Shown here piece after piece: positions 10,728 to 22,910 of a stretch of DNA of 64,000 nucleotides. The DNA lies in assembly GCA_023630585.1 (NCBI GenBank), contig CM042543.1, forward strand, positions 22,166,260-22,230,259, given 5' to 3'. Both the position numbers and the translations under genes were made by a program. Source of the stretch: Cranoglanis bouderius. Taxonomy: Eukaryota > Chordata > Actinopteri > Siluriformes > Cranoglanididae. How positions within the stretch are numbered: position 1 is the stretch's first letter; each line of letters begins with the position of its first letter. The notes beneath the pieces were generated by a model, which saw only the letters and a list, made by a program, of their open reading frames with translations, made no database searches and had not been told where the DNA came from.

Positions 10728-11945
10728 CCTGGTTACTGTTATACCATTTGGATATTGTGAGTTCCTGCTTTACCTGTGTATGCCCTGGAACAGTTTTATG
10801 ATTAAGTGTATTGGAATCTGGATTGTGTCTGCAATAAAACATGCATTTATCCTCACTATTTCCCCATGAATGTTGTAGAACATTCAGTATTCATTCATAT
10901 AATGTTTTGTGGCTAGAGCTTATAGACAAGTTTACTACTTATATAACAAAAAGAAACAAAAAGTAATTAAAAAATGAAGAGGTTCAGCTTTCAGTTATAG
11001 AATTCAGTCCCTTCCTGTTAAGTTAGGTAAGGTTAGCAGCTAACCTAGGCAGTTAGAAAGACATGCTAGTCATGATTTTAGGAATGACAGGCTGTTTAAC
11101 ATTTAACATTTAAGTAATGCAAAATTTTGTTTTTAGGTGTTTTTCTGTGGGACACTCTGAACTGTACTCATTATCTTAGGCATCATGAGACAAAATTAAT
11201 TAAAATAAGATTTGCCTTCAAGCTGAGTGCATTGTGAAACAGAATCTTAATGTAAAACAGGAGGATATGAGTGAATTAATAGCAAAATGTTTTTGGTCAG
11301 GAGTCACACATAAAAACTGCTTTGTCAAGCAGGAATGAAACTATTAGAGAAGTTTATCTATGTAATTTGTCTAATGGCCAGATGGAGGACCGGATGTTTG
11401 GGGGGCTGCTTGATCATAAATCTGGGGAACATCTGTTATGACCTCTGGGTGATGGGGAAAGGAAAGGAGGGAAAATACAAAAAGAGACAGGTGGAATGGT
11501 TTTTCCATTAGAAGTTCTGCCATGCAGATGCCAATAATTACAGTCAAGGGAGCAGTTAGGAGCTGTCAAAAACTATGACAGAAAGACAGATAGAACAGAA
11601 AGCATAAGAAATGAGCAGAAATGGATCAGGACCAAGGCTGCCAGATTGGATTAACTGTTTACAGACCATTTGTGGTATAAAACAAACCCAATTCACTACA
11701 AACAAGTCTAACCTGTAATTGTTCCAAATGAATTATAAACCATCGGGGGGGGGAGAAATGTGAAATGATCAGTAAACAGCAAAGAGCAGACCTTATAAAC
11801 AGCATGACCAAATTTTTTTAGTTTCAACTTTTTCAAAATTGTGTCATGTCATCTGCACAGTATGTACCTGGTCTTCTGACTGGCCAACATTGTCACTGAG
11901 TAAACTGGCCAAATTGACTACAAAGTTGGACAGCCAGAGCATTAC
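10728..11945. other. Unassigned sequence
   Basis: It begins with the right target duplication CCTGG (10728-10732) and the continuation of the 6.9-7.1 kb text. After that no gene or element was recognised. Confidence 0.5.
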
Positions 11946-11949
11946 AGAG

Positions 11950-12890
11950 GTGAGACATATCACATTACCACCTTAGGTAATATTAACATCCATGCCACCA
12001 CCACTAGTCTCCGCACCACTTTCTTCCCTGAGGCAGTCAGATTACTCAGCACATTGCTGCCTCAAAATAATCACCTGGCCTATTCAAACACCCAACCCAC
12101 TATGACTCAGTACTACTGCACACCTGCACTTGTGATATTACAAAGCTGGATCAGACACTTTCTTTATTTATTAGACTATTTTTGCTGCCAATAATGCTGC
12201 TACATTAATTGCACTACACTACACAATAGTTTATAGTCCTCTGTTCAGTCCACACTGGATTTCACAGAATTTTTTTTTGTGTGTGATTCTTGCGGCCAAA
12301 AATGCTTGATTTTGCTGTGGCTTTTTAAAAAAAATTGTGATGCAACTTGCAGAGTTCTTATGTGTTTTCTTTTTTTGTTGTTGTTGTTTTTTTTTTGCGG
12401 AAAACTACTTGAATAGGTGAAATTGCAATTGCACTAAATTGTTTTTCGCAGTGGTGTTTGCTGGTGAATGAGACCTTTTAGCTGTGCTCATGTTCAATGC
12501 ACATGAATCGAAGAGGGCTTTTGCTGAATGTGCGTTGTGATGTCACATGATGCGTCTTGGCCCAAATCTGTGGAAAATCTGTGGTAATTTTGAAAAAATT
12601 AATATTGTGGAGTTTACATGATTTTGCTTTAATTTCTGCGATCGCAAAATCCTGGAGGGACTGATTTTTGCAATAGCTTCTTCTGTGTATTCTGTTCTGT
12701 ATATTTATTACCCTGCACTCATCTCACACTGTTGTGTATTTGCACTTTATGTTGTCTTGTGTACTGTACTACTGTATTGTTTTGTCTAGCACCATGGTCC
12801 TGGAGAAACTGCATTTCGTTCCAATGTACACAAGCTCTATAGAGGGATGACAATAAAAAACCCACATGACTTGACTTGATTATATCACCA
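11950..12890 (+). mobile_element. LINE 3' end interrupted by a hAT-like MITE
   Basis: Bases 11995-12245 resemble the reverse-transcriptase C-terminus and 3' UTR of fish LINEs (CTTTCTTCCCTGAGGCAGTC). Bases 12664-12890 carry the usual tail (CTGGAGAAACTGCATTTCGT, GACAATAAA, and a GACTTGACTTGA end). The two halves join across the MITE at 12246-12663. No intact frame remains. Confidence 0.55.
12246..12663 (+). mobile_element. hAT-like MITE, copy 1
   Basis: The termini are CAGTCCACACTGGATTT on the left and the complement of CAGTCCCTCCAGGATTTTGC on the right. The body has no frame. A second copy in the opposite orientation lies at 50716-51061. Confidence 0.7.
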
Positions 12891-14120
12891 CCTACTGACA
12901 GGGACACCCAGTGCTAAAAGCTTCCTCTAACATCATCTCTCAGTACTCCCTTTGAGTCCATGCAACCTTTCAACACTTTCAAACCTTTGTACATCAAGCT
13001 ATGGCCCCAGTTTGGTACCACCTATTCCAGAATCATTCCTTGGTGCTAAAAGGTGATAGAAGTGTTATGCTAAGGTTTACTGACCACCAACACCAGGAAG
13101 TGTTTGGAAAGTCAGAATCCTGGTTAGATGATCTGCAGTGGCCTCTTATAGGGCCAGGAAAATTAGTCAGAAGCCATAAAGAACCAACAATCAAGCAGTA
13201 AGAATGCTATACAAGTGTTTATTGACAGTTGGTGGGCTATTATAGAAGAATTGGTCTTCACATCTCCTCCTTATCCCCCCACCCTTTCAGGAATAGGCAA
13301 AAAGGACCGCATTCTAGCAGCTGAAGAATGATTCACCACCATTTGTCCTACAGGCAGATTGGATAAGGGACTGGGAATCACAGCAGTGGGCAGGTGAAGT
13401 GCAACTGGTCATTTGTATCAGTGAGAATGATCATCCACAGCGCAACAATATGTAGTCAAGAGGAGGACCTAGTGAGTAACTGCTTACCTGTTTGATTGAG
13501 CTGCAGAGGATACTCCAGGGATAGCAACAGAGCAACAACAAATCAGGCCCATGGACAGCAGCGACAACACATTTACACATTACATGTTAAGATTTGGGAT
13601 GCAACAATAAAAAAAGCTATTTTTTTCTCTATTTCCACACTATTGCTTGGTGATGAGAAAGCAGGTCCACTGAGCACAGCCAGAATAACAGCGTACTTTA
13701 CTAAAACCTGCAAGTAAGTTTCTACTGGCGCTATTCCAATGGAGCACTTCAATTCTCACTCCTATTTCTGAAAATGTGCAATACACCTATCCCTGCTTCC
13801 TCAGCCATCATTTTTGAGTGTGTTTATGCTTGCCTTGTACCACATCACAGTACCATAGCCTGTGCTTTTGGTTAATGATCATAGATTTGCATGCACTAAG
13901 CTTCGCTGCCATTTTTCTAAACCCCTGCTACGGACATTGACATTTTTTTTTTTAAAGAAAAAAGAAAGAACGCTCTGCACAAAGACATACTATATGATTA
14001 TAGTTAGGTAATGCTTGCAGATTACTGATAATCATTACTGATGTTAAGGAAAGTATTACTTCACTAACAAATAGCATGGAGTCCACTAATTATCTAAAAA
14101 TTACAGGAGTGTACATGCGT
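12891..14120. other. Unassigned sequence
   Basis: No supported gene, RNA or element. Confidence 0.5.

Positions 14121-14197
<77 letters not shown>
14121..14197. repeat. (CA)n microsatellite
   Basis: About 38 CA units. Confidence 0.98.
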
Positions 14198-14199
<2 letters not shown>

Positions 14200-15547
14200 G
14201 AGCCAATTATTCCTCCAAGTGATTTAATTTGATTAAATTTACCGCATGGCTTATCTCTGACTTTTTCTATATTTACAATGATATTTTAGACGTCCTCTAG
14301 TGACCCCTGGTTTTATGAAACTTGGAAATGGAAATATATATATATATATTTGTACTTTATCAAAGCCATGTTTAGTAATGAATGTGGCCCAGTGACTTCC
14401 TCTGGAGGAAAATGTATAACTCTTCATGGATTAGGACACAATACAGTCACATTGGTGTTGAATTTTATGTAATGTATTAAGTTTCAATATATGCATAGTT
14501 TTGCTCTCTGCAATCCCTATGCTAATATGGGCTTTTAATGAGGCACTGGTCATGTAACTAAAACCACTGATAATGCTTTACATTAAGATTACTGATGGCT
14601 GGTCGTTATAGTATATGGGAGGACTAAAATCAGATATGAACGAAACTACTAAGGCTGAGCTATGTGTTACATCAAGGTTTCATTGATGTCATGATAAGAA
14701 TGATGTGGGGCACAGTATTACATAAACACATCCTTAAAGGCAGATAGGTAGCTACATTTGTGATTTGTAATCATTTGTAAAGTGTTTCAGGTCTGTAATG
14801 CTGGGTACTGGTTTCTTGCTGTGTTTCCTCAGGAAACCAAACATGGTAAATGAGAAGCTGTAACCTTTTCCTTCAAACCCCACCAAAAAAATTCTAGATG
14901 TGAACATCTAAGATGTGTTTCACTCTAATCACCCAACACGACTGTCACTGATAGGCTGCATGAGTCTAGAGTCTGGGCTATCTAGAGTCTAGAATATCTC
15001 ATATTTACACCATTCCAGTTGTGTTGCTGTTACGCTTGGTTCCACAAACGTCCAAAAGTATCCACCATAAAACATTTATTAACATTTATTAATAGCAAAT
15101 AATCTATGCTCTAAACTAATATTATTTACTACATTACTTAACATTAACAAACCATAAACTAGAAAGCTAACAATCCCTAAGAAGTAAAATACAGACATGA
15201 TTATTAACAATTATTAAGTCAGTTAACTAACTTGAAACTTTGTGTCTCAGAAACTAGACATAGAAACTAGACAAATCATAGATTCCCTCTTTTGTTATTT
15301 TTGTTATTTTTGTTATGATTATTGTGACTGGTTATCTTGGTTGTTGTTGTGGTGGATCCAGAGCCTATCCCCAGAAACACTGAGCATGAGCCTACATATG
15401 AAAGGCTAAATCATATCAATAAATATAAGTAAAATAAGAACATGTTTGTTGATGCATTTATTTTTAGCTATAGATTATTGTGCAGTGTCCACCATACAAG
15501 ATCCTACACTGCATAAAATAACCTAGCAAGTGAAAATATCCTCAATA
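14198..15547. other. Unassigned AT-rich sequence
   Basis: It contains a short TA run near 14334-14350 and nothing else I can support. Confidence 0.5.
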
Positions 15548-15549
15548 TA

Positions 15550-17154
15550 CAGTGCCCTCCACTGATATTGGCACCCTTGGTAAATATGAGCAAAGAAGGC
15601 TGTGAAAATTTGTCTTTATTGTTTATCCTTTTCAACCTTTCATCATTTTGTTCAAAACATTCACAAAAATACTCTGCTGTCATGGATATCAAACAATTGC
15701 AAATACAACAGTCTTTGTGCAACAATTATTGGCACCTTTATGAATTCATATGAGAAAAATATATTTGAAGTATATTCCCAGTGATATTTTACATTTTTTA
15801 GTACACCTGGGTGACTAGGAACAGGAAATTGTTCTCCCATGACTTCCTGTTTCACAGGGGTATAAATATGAGGTAACACATAGGCCCAATTCCCTTAGTC
15901 ATTCATAACAATGGGTAAGACCAAGGAATATAGCTGTGATGTGCAGCAAAAGGTTGTTGAGCTTCACAATATGGGAAGTGGCTATAAGAAAATAGCACAA
16001 GCATTGAAAATTCCCATTTCCACCATCAGGGCAATAATTAAGGAACTGGAAATTTTGTGAATCAACATGGAATTGGACATGTGTCTATATTGTCTCAACA
16101 CATTGTGAAGAGGATGGTTTGAGTGGCCGAAAAATCTCCAAGGATCACAGCTGGAGAATTGCAGAATTAGTTGCGTCTTGGGGTCAGAAAGTCTCCAAAA
16201 CTACAATCCGAAGTCACCTACATCACCACTGTTTGGACCATTGTTTGGATGGGTTTCAAGAAAAAAGCCTCTACTCTCATCCAAAAACAAACTCAAGCGT
16301 CTTCAGTTTGCCAGACACTACTGGAACTTCAAATGGGATCGCATTCTATGGTCAGATGAAACCAAAATAGAGCTTTTTGGCAATAAACACCAGAGGTGGT
16401 TTTGGCGAACACAGAGAGGCAGCCATATGGAAAAGTACCTCATGTCCATGGTTAAATATGGTAGTGGCTCTTTAATGTTTTGGGGCTGTTTTTCTGCCAG
16501 AGGACCTGGACATTTTGTTAGGATACATGGCATCATGGACTCTATCAAATATCAACAGATATTAAATGAAAACCTGACTGTCTCTGCCAGAAAGCTTAAA
16601 ATGGGCCATGGTTGGATCTTCCAGCAGGACAATTATCCAAAACATACATCAAAATCAACACAAAAATGGTTTACTGACCACAAAATCAAGGTCCTGCCAT
16701 GGCCATCCCAGTCCCCTGACTTGAAACCCATAGAAAACCTGTGGGGTGAACTGAAGAGGAGAGACCACCAGCATGGGCCTCGAAATTTGAAGGATCTGGA
16801 GAGATTCTGTATGGAGGAATGGCCTCAGATCCCTTACCATGTATTCTCCAACCTCATCAGGCATTATAGGAGAAGACTCAGAGCTGTTATCTTGGCAAAG
16901 GGAGGTAGCACAAAGTATTGGCTAAAAGGTTGCCAATAATTGTTGCACAATTATTAATAATAACTTTGTTATTTAACAAAGATATATTTATTAGATAAAC
17001 CTGTGTTTTGTTTGCAATTGTTTAATATCCATGAGAGCATAGTATTTTTGTGAATTTTTTAAAACAAAAATCAAAAGATAAACAATAAAAACAATTTTTC
17101 ACAGCCTTCTTTGCTCATATTTACCAAGGGTGCCAATATTAGTGGAGGGCACTG
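15550..17154 (+). mobile_element. Full-length but defective Tc1-like transposon
   Basis: The long inverted ends start CAGTGCCCTCCACT and extend through TTTGCTCATATTTACC on the right, paired with GGTAAATATGAGCAAAG on the left. TA target duplications lie at 15548-15549 and 17155-17156. At 1605 bp it has the normal Tc1 length. A shorter copy of the same family lies at 27259-28531. Confidence 0.9.
15911..16939 (+). pseudogene. Tc1-like transposase, frame-disrupted
   Basis: The start MGKTKEYSCDVQQKVVELH is the usual N-terminal helix-turn-helix of this family, but the frame stops after about 50 codons. The catalytic half is open from 16178 to 16939. It shows LWSDETKIELFG (first D), FQQDNYPKH (second D) and PIENLWGELKR (the E), so the DDE residues are all present in the 3' half. 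At least one frameshift and several stops separate the two halves, so no working transposase is predicted. Confidence 0.88.
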
Positions 17155-17156
17155 TA

Positions 17157-17700
17157 GGCATATTTATCTAGTATTTCCTATTAAAAGGACTACAATAAAT
17201 GCACTAATTTAAAGTTATTAATTGGCAGATTTATTAATTAGAAATAAATTAAGCATTTATTTCTATAAAGAAGCATATTTACATATTTGCCAAAAGAATA
17301 AGTTCATTTAAACCTTCAAATGAGTAAAAACATCTAAAAACAAGCGGAATAATATTATAGTTGATTTACAATAATCCCATAATAAGAAACATAAATCTGC
17401 CCATATTTTAGATATTTTCACTTATATCTTATAAGCTATATTTTTTGCAGTGTTTTGCAATGTGTGTTACTGTACAAAAGATAACCTTTTCGAATGAGCG
17501 TGAAATTTTAATTATGGCAGGATATCTATATGATCTATATGCGGTTATTGCATATTAACACCTTCTGACCAATCAGATGATTGTGCTGTGGTATAAATAT
17601 GATTAACACAACAGACAAACTGCCTTATAGCTTTGAGGATCAGTGATTACTTGAAAATTTTCAGTATCTGTCAGCCAGTGAATATTAGTTAATTATAATC
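17157..17700. repeat. Old dispersed repeat end
   Basis: The word AACACCTTCTGACCAATCAG at 17558-17577, with AATTCAACAG-like text and a TATAAA after it, recurs at 39738-39757 with one change. I recognise it as a repeated fish motif but cannot assign the class. Otherwise AT-rich and unassigned. Confidence 0.4.
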
Positions 17701-17708
17701 TAATTACT

Positions 17709-17712
17709 TCTG

Positions 17713-17774
<62 letters not shown>

Positions 17775-17775
17775 G

Positions 17776-17808
<33 letters not shown>

Positions 17809-17810
17809 TT
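17709..17810. repeat. Compound (CTT)n(ATT)n microsatellite
   Basis: Nine or so CTT units are followed by a long ATT array with one GATT interruption. Confidence 0.97.
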
Positions 17811-18276
17811 ACAGAACAGACAGAGAATGCTCAGATCAGCACACATTCCAACATCAGTGGCTGAGGCCACATCCCAAATGTTTAATACATTTCAGAGAAT
17901 GTATAAACGGAGAGAGTATGTGGAGAAGTTGTTCTTTTTGGCTCCCATTATCTAAAATCTTTTATCCTTTATTATTTTTTGTATGTGTGTGCATTTACAT
18001 AATATAAAGCTACAGTATAATACTCCACACTAATGCTTTCTGTCAGAACAGTTGCTTTCTGATGAGAATCCGCTTCCCCTGTATTTTTTCATCTTCACAT
18101 TAAATTTTTACCTATAAAAAGGATGTCATGCTATATTCCGCTCCTGAGCCAGCAGCAGAATAACATAAGGTCAAAACAAGCTATGTATTTGGCTTTAGGT
18201 TTAGCTGTTTTATAGAGAGTCTTCCACTTCAGACAACTTGATTCCAGGGTACACTGATACAATGACATGTATTATG
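17811..18276. other. Unassigned sequence
   Basis: A short open frame leaves the microsatellite at 17815 and runs to 17955. I found no support for it being an exon. Confidence 0.45.
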
Positions 18277-19083
18277 TGTCAGAGTGTTTGCATTTGTCTG
18301 CTCCCTCTCTGCTCTTGTTTTTTCCAGTGTTTGTTTGCCCTTCTGTCTCTAGCTGTCTTCTCATAGGTGGAGCCCTGTGGCAATCACCATTAACTGGTTG
18401 ACAAGACCTGACCAATGGAAGGCAGGAACCTGGCCAAAAGAGGTGGAGCTGTCCATTTAAAAGCAGCCCATTGAAGTCCTTGTGTCAGCCTCTTGGCTCA
18501 CTGTTAGCCTGTTGGCTCACTTGTAGCCTGTTAGCCTGTTGGCTCACTTGTAGCCTGTTAGCCTGTTGTTTTGAGTGTTGGCTTGTTTGTCGCTTTGTTT
18601 CCCTGCTACCCTCATACTAGCTCCCTTGGTTTGAGAACAGGTAAGATTGTGCGTGCACCTACATCCCACCACGCAGGTGTGTTGAATGTCTAGACACCCT
18701 AGGCTAGAGGGCGGGTGCCACCTTTGTATTTCTTGTTAGCTTAGCCTAGTGTAGTTAGTTAGTTTTGTGTTATGTTATTTGCAGTCAGGTTAGCTACTTC
18801 AAATACTGCCTAGTGTAGTCTTGTTTTACTATGTTCATTTCTTTGGCACCGTCCATGTTCTCTCTCTCGGGTGAGACTAGTTCCCCTTCTGTCCTTGTTT
18901 TGTGGTTGTCCTGTGTCTGTCTGTAAATGCCAGTCCTGTTATATGTTATGAATAAAAGTGATAACCCTACCTCTACCCTCCTGTCCTGCTCATATCCACC
19001 ATCACCATAATCCAATCAACCCGCAATCTTAATTGTTATTGTTCACACTCACCCTAGACCTTACTTTCTGTGGGAACGTAACA
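18277..19083 (+). mobile_element. Probable solo LTR
   Basis: This 807-bp unit begins TGTCAGAG and ends GGGAACGTAACA. It has a TATA-like CATTTAAAAGCAG near 18456 and ATGAATAAAAG near 18949, in LTR order. A 33-bp tandem (TGGCTCACTTGTAGCCTGTT core) lies at 18495-18570. The flanks TTATG and ACATG share only three of five bases, so the 5' edge is uncertain. No partner LTR was seen. Confidence 0.5.
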
Positions 19084-19556
19084 ACATGGCACTGGCATTC
19101 CTGTGGATGTTACATTGACACGTACCACCTACCTAAACATTGTTGCGGACCAAGTACACCCCTTCATGGCAACGGTATTCCCTAATGGCTGTGGCCTCTT
19201 TCAGCAGGATAATGCAACCTACCACACTGCAAAAAATTGTTCAGGAATGGTTTGAGGAACATGACAAAGAGTTCAAGGTGTTGACTTTGCCTCCAAATTT
19301 CCCAGATCTCAGTCTGATCGAGCATCTGTCAGATGCGCTGGACAAACAAGTCCAGAAGCCATGGAGGACCCACCTTGCAACTTACAGGACTTAAAGGATC
19401 TGCTGCTAACGTCTCAGTCCCAGATACCACAGCACACCATCAGAGGTCTTGGTGAGTCCATGTGAGGCATCAGAGGTGGGTCAGGGCTGTTTTGGCAGCA
19501 CAAGGGGGACCTACACAATATTAGGCAGGTGGTTTTAATGTTATGGTTGATCAGTG
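19084..19556 (+). mobile_element. Tc1-like element, 3' half
   Basis: It encodes a broken Tc1 transposase C-terminus (FQQDNATYH, NFPDLSLIEHL). It ends in the inverted repeat whose complement reads GATCAACCATAACATTAAAA. The 5' half of the same family is seen, separately, at 43.34-43.69 kb. The left side abuts the LTR at 19083. Confidence 0.75.
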
Positions 19557-20657
19557 TATATGCCAAAAAGATATGATGTGGTGCGTAAGTGAGTACACAG
19601 AGACCTTCTGCTTCTGTGGAAGGAAAGGAGATTGAAATTACATTGCTACCATTTGATTGAGCCTGAGTGATTTAAAGAAATTCATTACAGGATCTGATTT
19701 GGAGACAGAATGAGAGACTGTTTTATAGTCTAGTAAGAACTGGAACAATCTACCAATGCAGTCAATCCTCACTATAACTGTACAGTAGGAGCAAGTTGTT
19801 TGACTTTTGTTTTTCTTTTTCAATTTATTTTACTCAAGTACATTAAATGGGCCTTCATTAAACTGCATTTACATACAAATGTTGGATGTAAGTAGTTTTA
19901 GCACAGGAATTGAAATCTTCATTAACTGAGTCAGGGTTTATCTCAGGGCAACCATCTTTTACAAGAAGAAAGCACAGGAAAACTTTGTGGACAAAAATAA
20001 CTAACATTTCTTACCAAAGTTGCATAATAATGCATAAAGCCTAAGATATTTTTACATATCCCATCCAAATCTTGTCTTTTAGCATGATTCTAATGACTTG
20101 ACATCATAGCAAACTGAAATAAGTCTAAAAACACATGGGCCAGTGTGTATAGTATAGCCTGCACTCATGAATAAATTGAAGCCTTTGTTTGGCAGAAGCA
20201 CTGAAACCTGACACGTGTTCACCTGAGCCTTTACCTGCTACTGATCAGAAGTGAGTGCTGCTTCAATGTCCACAGACACATAAAACTTTACACGAGGAGA
20301 ATGATGGCAAAGAAACATCTTGGGATACTCAAGTCCAGGTGGTGGACATTTTAGCCTAGAGACGAAAGAAGAAGCACATGAGGACCAGAGGAGTCAAACT
20401 TGAAGAGCTGGAAGCAGGTTTCTTTGGGTGCTGCATTGCTGATTTATGAGCATTCTTTTATACTCCAACAGAATTAAAAATGAAAGGAATCAACAGAGCA
20501 GTGGTTCTGACTCTTAACTCTTAACTTAAGTGCAAGGGTCCATGTGGGAGTCAGTTCTCCTGCTTTGATTTTATGAGCCAAGATGTGACATGGTGTTTCA
20601 GCCTGAGCCACTTCACCCTGACTTGAACCTGAACTGGGGCTCTGATACAAAGCTGAG
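19557..20657. other. Unassigned; possible upstream region of the C10orf90 orthologue
   Basis: No repeat recognised. If the exon ending 20858 is the first exon, this stretch would include its promoter. I see no strong CpG cluster. Confidence 0.35.
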
Positions 20658-20858
20658 AGATTTATATAGGACCTGAAAGGGGGTTGAGAAAACCAGCACA
20701 GAGTGGACAGATAAATCCCAGGACTGTGTCCAAGTTAAAGGCACCTCCATCAGGGAGAGTGACAGATTGTTCACCCTGCACACAATGGGAACTGCCATCT
20801 ACCAAGAGTACTATAGAGCTGTATCTGCTCAGGAATGAGCAAACATTCACTCAGACAG
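20658..20858 (+). CDS. c10orf90: Candidate first coding exon of the C10orf90 orthologue
   Basis: The exon ends at a strong donor, CAG|GTAAGA (20859). Splicing to the acceptor at 29530 in phase 0 gives a start at ATG 20835 with eight codons (MSKHSLRQ) before the big exon's AENKESCPVL. An in-frame stop lies seven codons upstream of that ATG, so if this exon is used the ATG would begin the protein. The upstream part would be 5' UTR; its left edge is arbitrary. Another phase of the same segment is open longer, but it would hit a stop right after the junction. The evidence is the donor and phase only, with no homology, and other 5' exons could exist. Confidence 0.35.
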
Positions 20859-20984
20859 GTAAGAAATTTTTAATATAAAAGCTAAAATATACATGAAGAC
20901 ATCTCAAGCAGAATTGATCACTGTATAACCAGAAAGTATGTATGTATGTATAGAGTGTAAATTAGGTTTAACTTTATATTCAAA

Positions 20985-21560
20985 ATACAGTATAAGTAAG
21001 GAATAAAACACAACAGGGCATGCAGTTATCAATGATAGGTTGGTGTGATGTGGAACCTGAAACTGATCTTTTTCTAATAACAGCACATCAATGAAATGTT
21101 TTATTCCTCTTACACTGTAGCAATTTTTCAGCAATTTTTCATTTGTTAAAGAACATCATGGCATACATTTTTATCCGTATATAATTACATTTAATGTTGT
21201 GTAACATCTGTGAAACAAGTCTGTCAACAGATTGCATTTTTTTTTTTTGTTAATGGGTGTCACGTCATATATTTTATCCTTTTATAATAATATTTAATGT
21301 TGTGTAATGTCTATGAGACAAGTTAGTTCCTGTTATCACTCTAAGTTATAGCAGCTATAAACAGTCGTTCCCCGTACCAAGTTGAAGTTAATGAGACACG
21401 TTGTCATGTTATGTTCCTGAGAAACATAACAAAATGATCTGTCCTGAAGACATTCCCATGGCAGAAAACTTACTGACCATTACATAGTACTGAAACTGGT
21501 GACTCATTCCATAATTGTTAAATAAGGTCTCCTTACAGAAAACTTCACTATATCAACAAT
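20985..21560 (+). repeat. Dispersed repeat, copy 1
   Basis: Blocks in order are AAGGAATAAAACA, AGTTCCTGTTATCACT, and a TTACTGACCATTACA segment followed by CCATAA.TGTTAAAT. They recur in the same order and strand at 39.0-39.54 kb. The class is unknown, and no frame is shared. Confidence 0.5.
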
Positions 21561-22153
21561 ATAGTTTTTTTTTTAATAATGAGTGAGCCATGGCCTTTAC
21601 ACAACTAGACAAGCTTTATAAAACATTAGATGAATATCCTCAGAAAAGACTGCTAGCAATATATCAGTTCCTCATTTCAGACCGAAATCATAAAATGCAG
21701 AATAATCATCAAAGAGCTTCCTCACTTAGTATCAGAACTGCTTCTTGGTTCTATCCAGCAGACTGTGTCAGGTACAAAGCGTATTATGTACAGTATGCAT
21801 GCTTGGAGTAGCTTTTAACCCAATATTCACAACATTTTCAGAACCATTACATAAACAGTACTCCCCCTCAGCTACTGAGGGATTATGAGGCTGTGAGATG
21901 TATTGTATTGCCTCTGGCACAGTGCTGCTCTGTATGTTATTTTTTTGACCCCCTACAGCAGTGTGTATCTGTCATACTCCCTCTGGGAAGATACCCCTTT
22001 TGGCTACATTTCCATTACATACAGCCAGCTTGATTATTACATATAACAAGATTCATTCTAATTTAGTATTTTGTTCATGAGGCAATTATGTATTGCTGTG
22101 AATGATTGTGATTATAAGTATAATTTTATACATGTACAATTTACACACCTACA
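21561..22153. other. Unassigned intronic sequence
   Basis: An ATG frame of 73 codons at 21590-21811 has a good start context and a CAG|GTACAA donor-like site, but it does not join the next exon in frame. Confidence 0.4.
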
Positions 22154-22155
22154 TA

Positions 22156-22699
22156 CAGTACTGTGCAAAAGTTTTTGTCACCCTATTTTTTTTGTACAAA
22201 CTTTGCTATAGATTTTTTTATTTTATGACTTCTACATTATCAAGTCAGTACAAAAACATTTTAGATTCCCAAACATTCGTTTTCTAGCACAAAATTAAAT
22301 GTTACAGAAAAATGTTTGCATGTCATTAAAGAAAGCGGCATATTACGTAAGAGACACTTTTCTGACAAAAAACACATTGAAGGCTGCTGGGTTTTGCTGC
22401 AAAAATAAGAAGCGAGTGCGAAAGTCAAAGTGTCCAGAAGAACTGTGGCTGGTTCTGCAAGATGCTCAATAAAACTTACCAGCTAATTTCCTTATAAAAC
22501 TGCACAAATTGTACCGGAGACTACTATTTTTATTTTTATTTTTTGTCACACCAAATATTGACATTGTTTGATTTACTACTGTTTACTGCTCTTGACAGTA
22601 TTTTATTTTAAATGTAGAAACATTTAATTTCATTATTTTGAAGGCATCTTTGCTCAACAGCATTTCTTTGCATGTGCCTAAAACTTTTGCACAGTACTG
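22156..22699 (+). mobile_element. Tc1-derived MITE, copy 1 (complete)
   Basis: Perfect inverted ends CAGTACTGTGCAAAAGTTTT are bounded by TA on both sides (22154-22155 and 22700-22701). The interior keeps a Tc1 transposase scrap (GAAGAACTGTGGCTGGTTCT). A truncated copy is at 36.7 kb and a half copy at 62.7 kb. The ends also match those of the Tc1-like element at 40585, which may be the source of its transposase. Confidence 0.85.
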
Positions 22700-22910
22700 T
22701 ATATAGGTGTAGAAGAGTATTGACAGTCTGACATAGAACTAAGTTAGTCATAGCTACCATTTGTGTACCACACACTGTAAACCTCATGTGGACTACATTG
22801 TAGATATGAGACAAATTACAGCAATAATCACAGAAAACATGTTCTGTAACTGATTAAATATTCACTGACAGATGAGCTTACACGTCCACAATGTTATGCA
22901 AACATACATA

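Noticed and set aside
17773..17955. 60-codon frame leaving the (ATT)n array
   Set aside because: It starts inside a microsatellite. The ACAG before AACAGACAG is a weak acceptor, and no onward exon fits.
21590..21811. 73-codon ATG frame with good start context and a donor-like site
   Set aside because: Splicing to 29531 in its phase reads into a stop, and no homology is evident.
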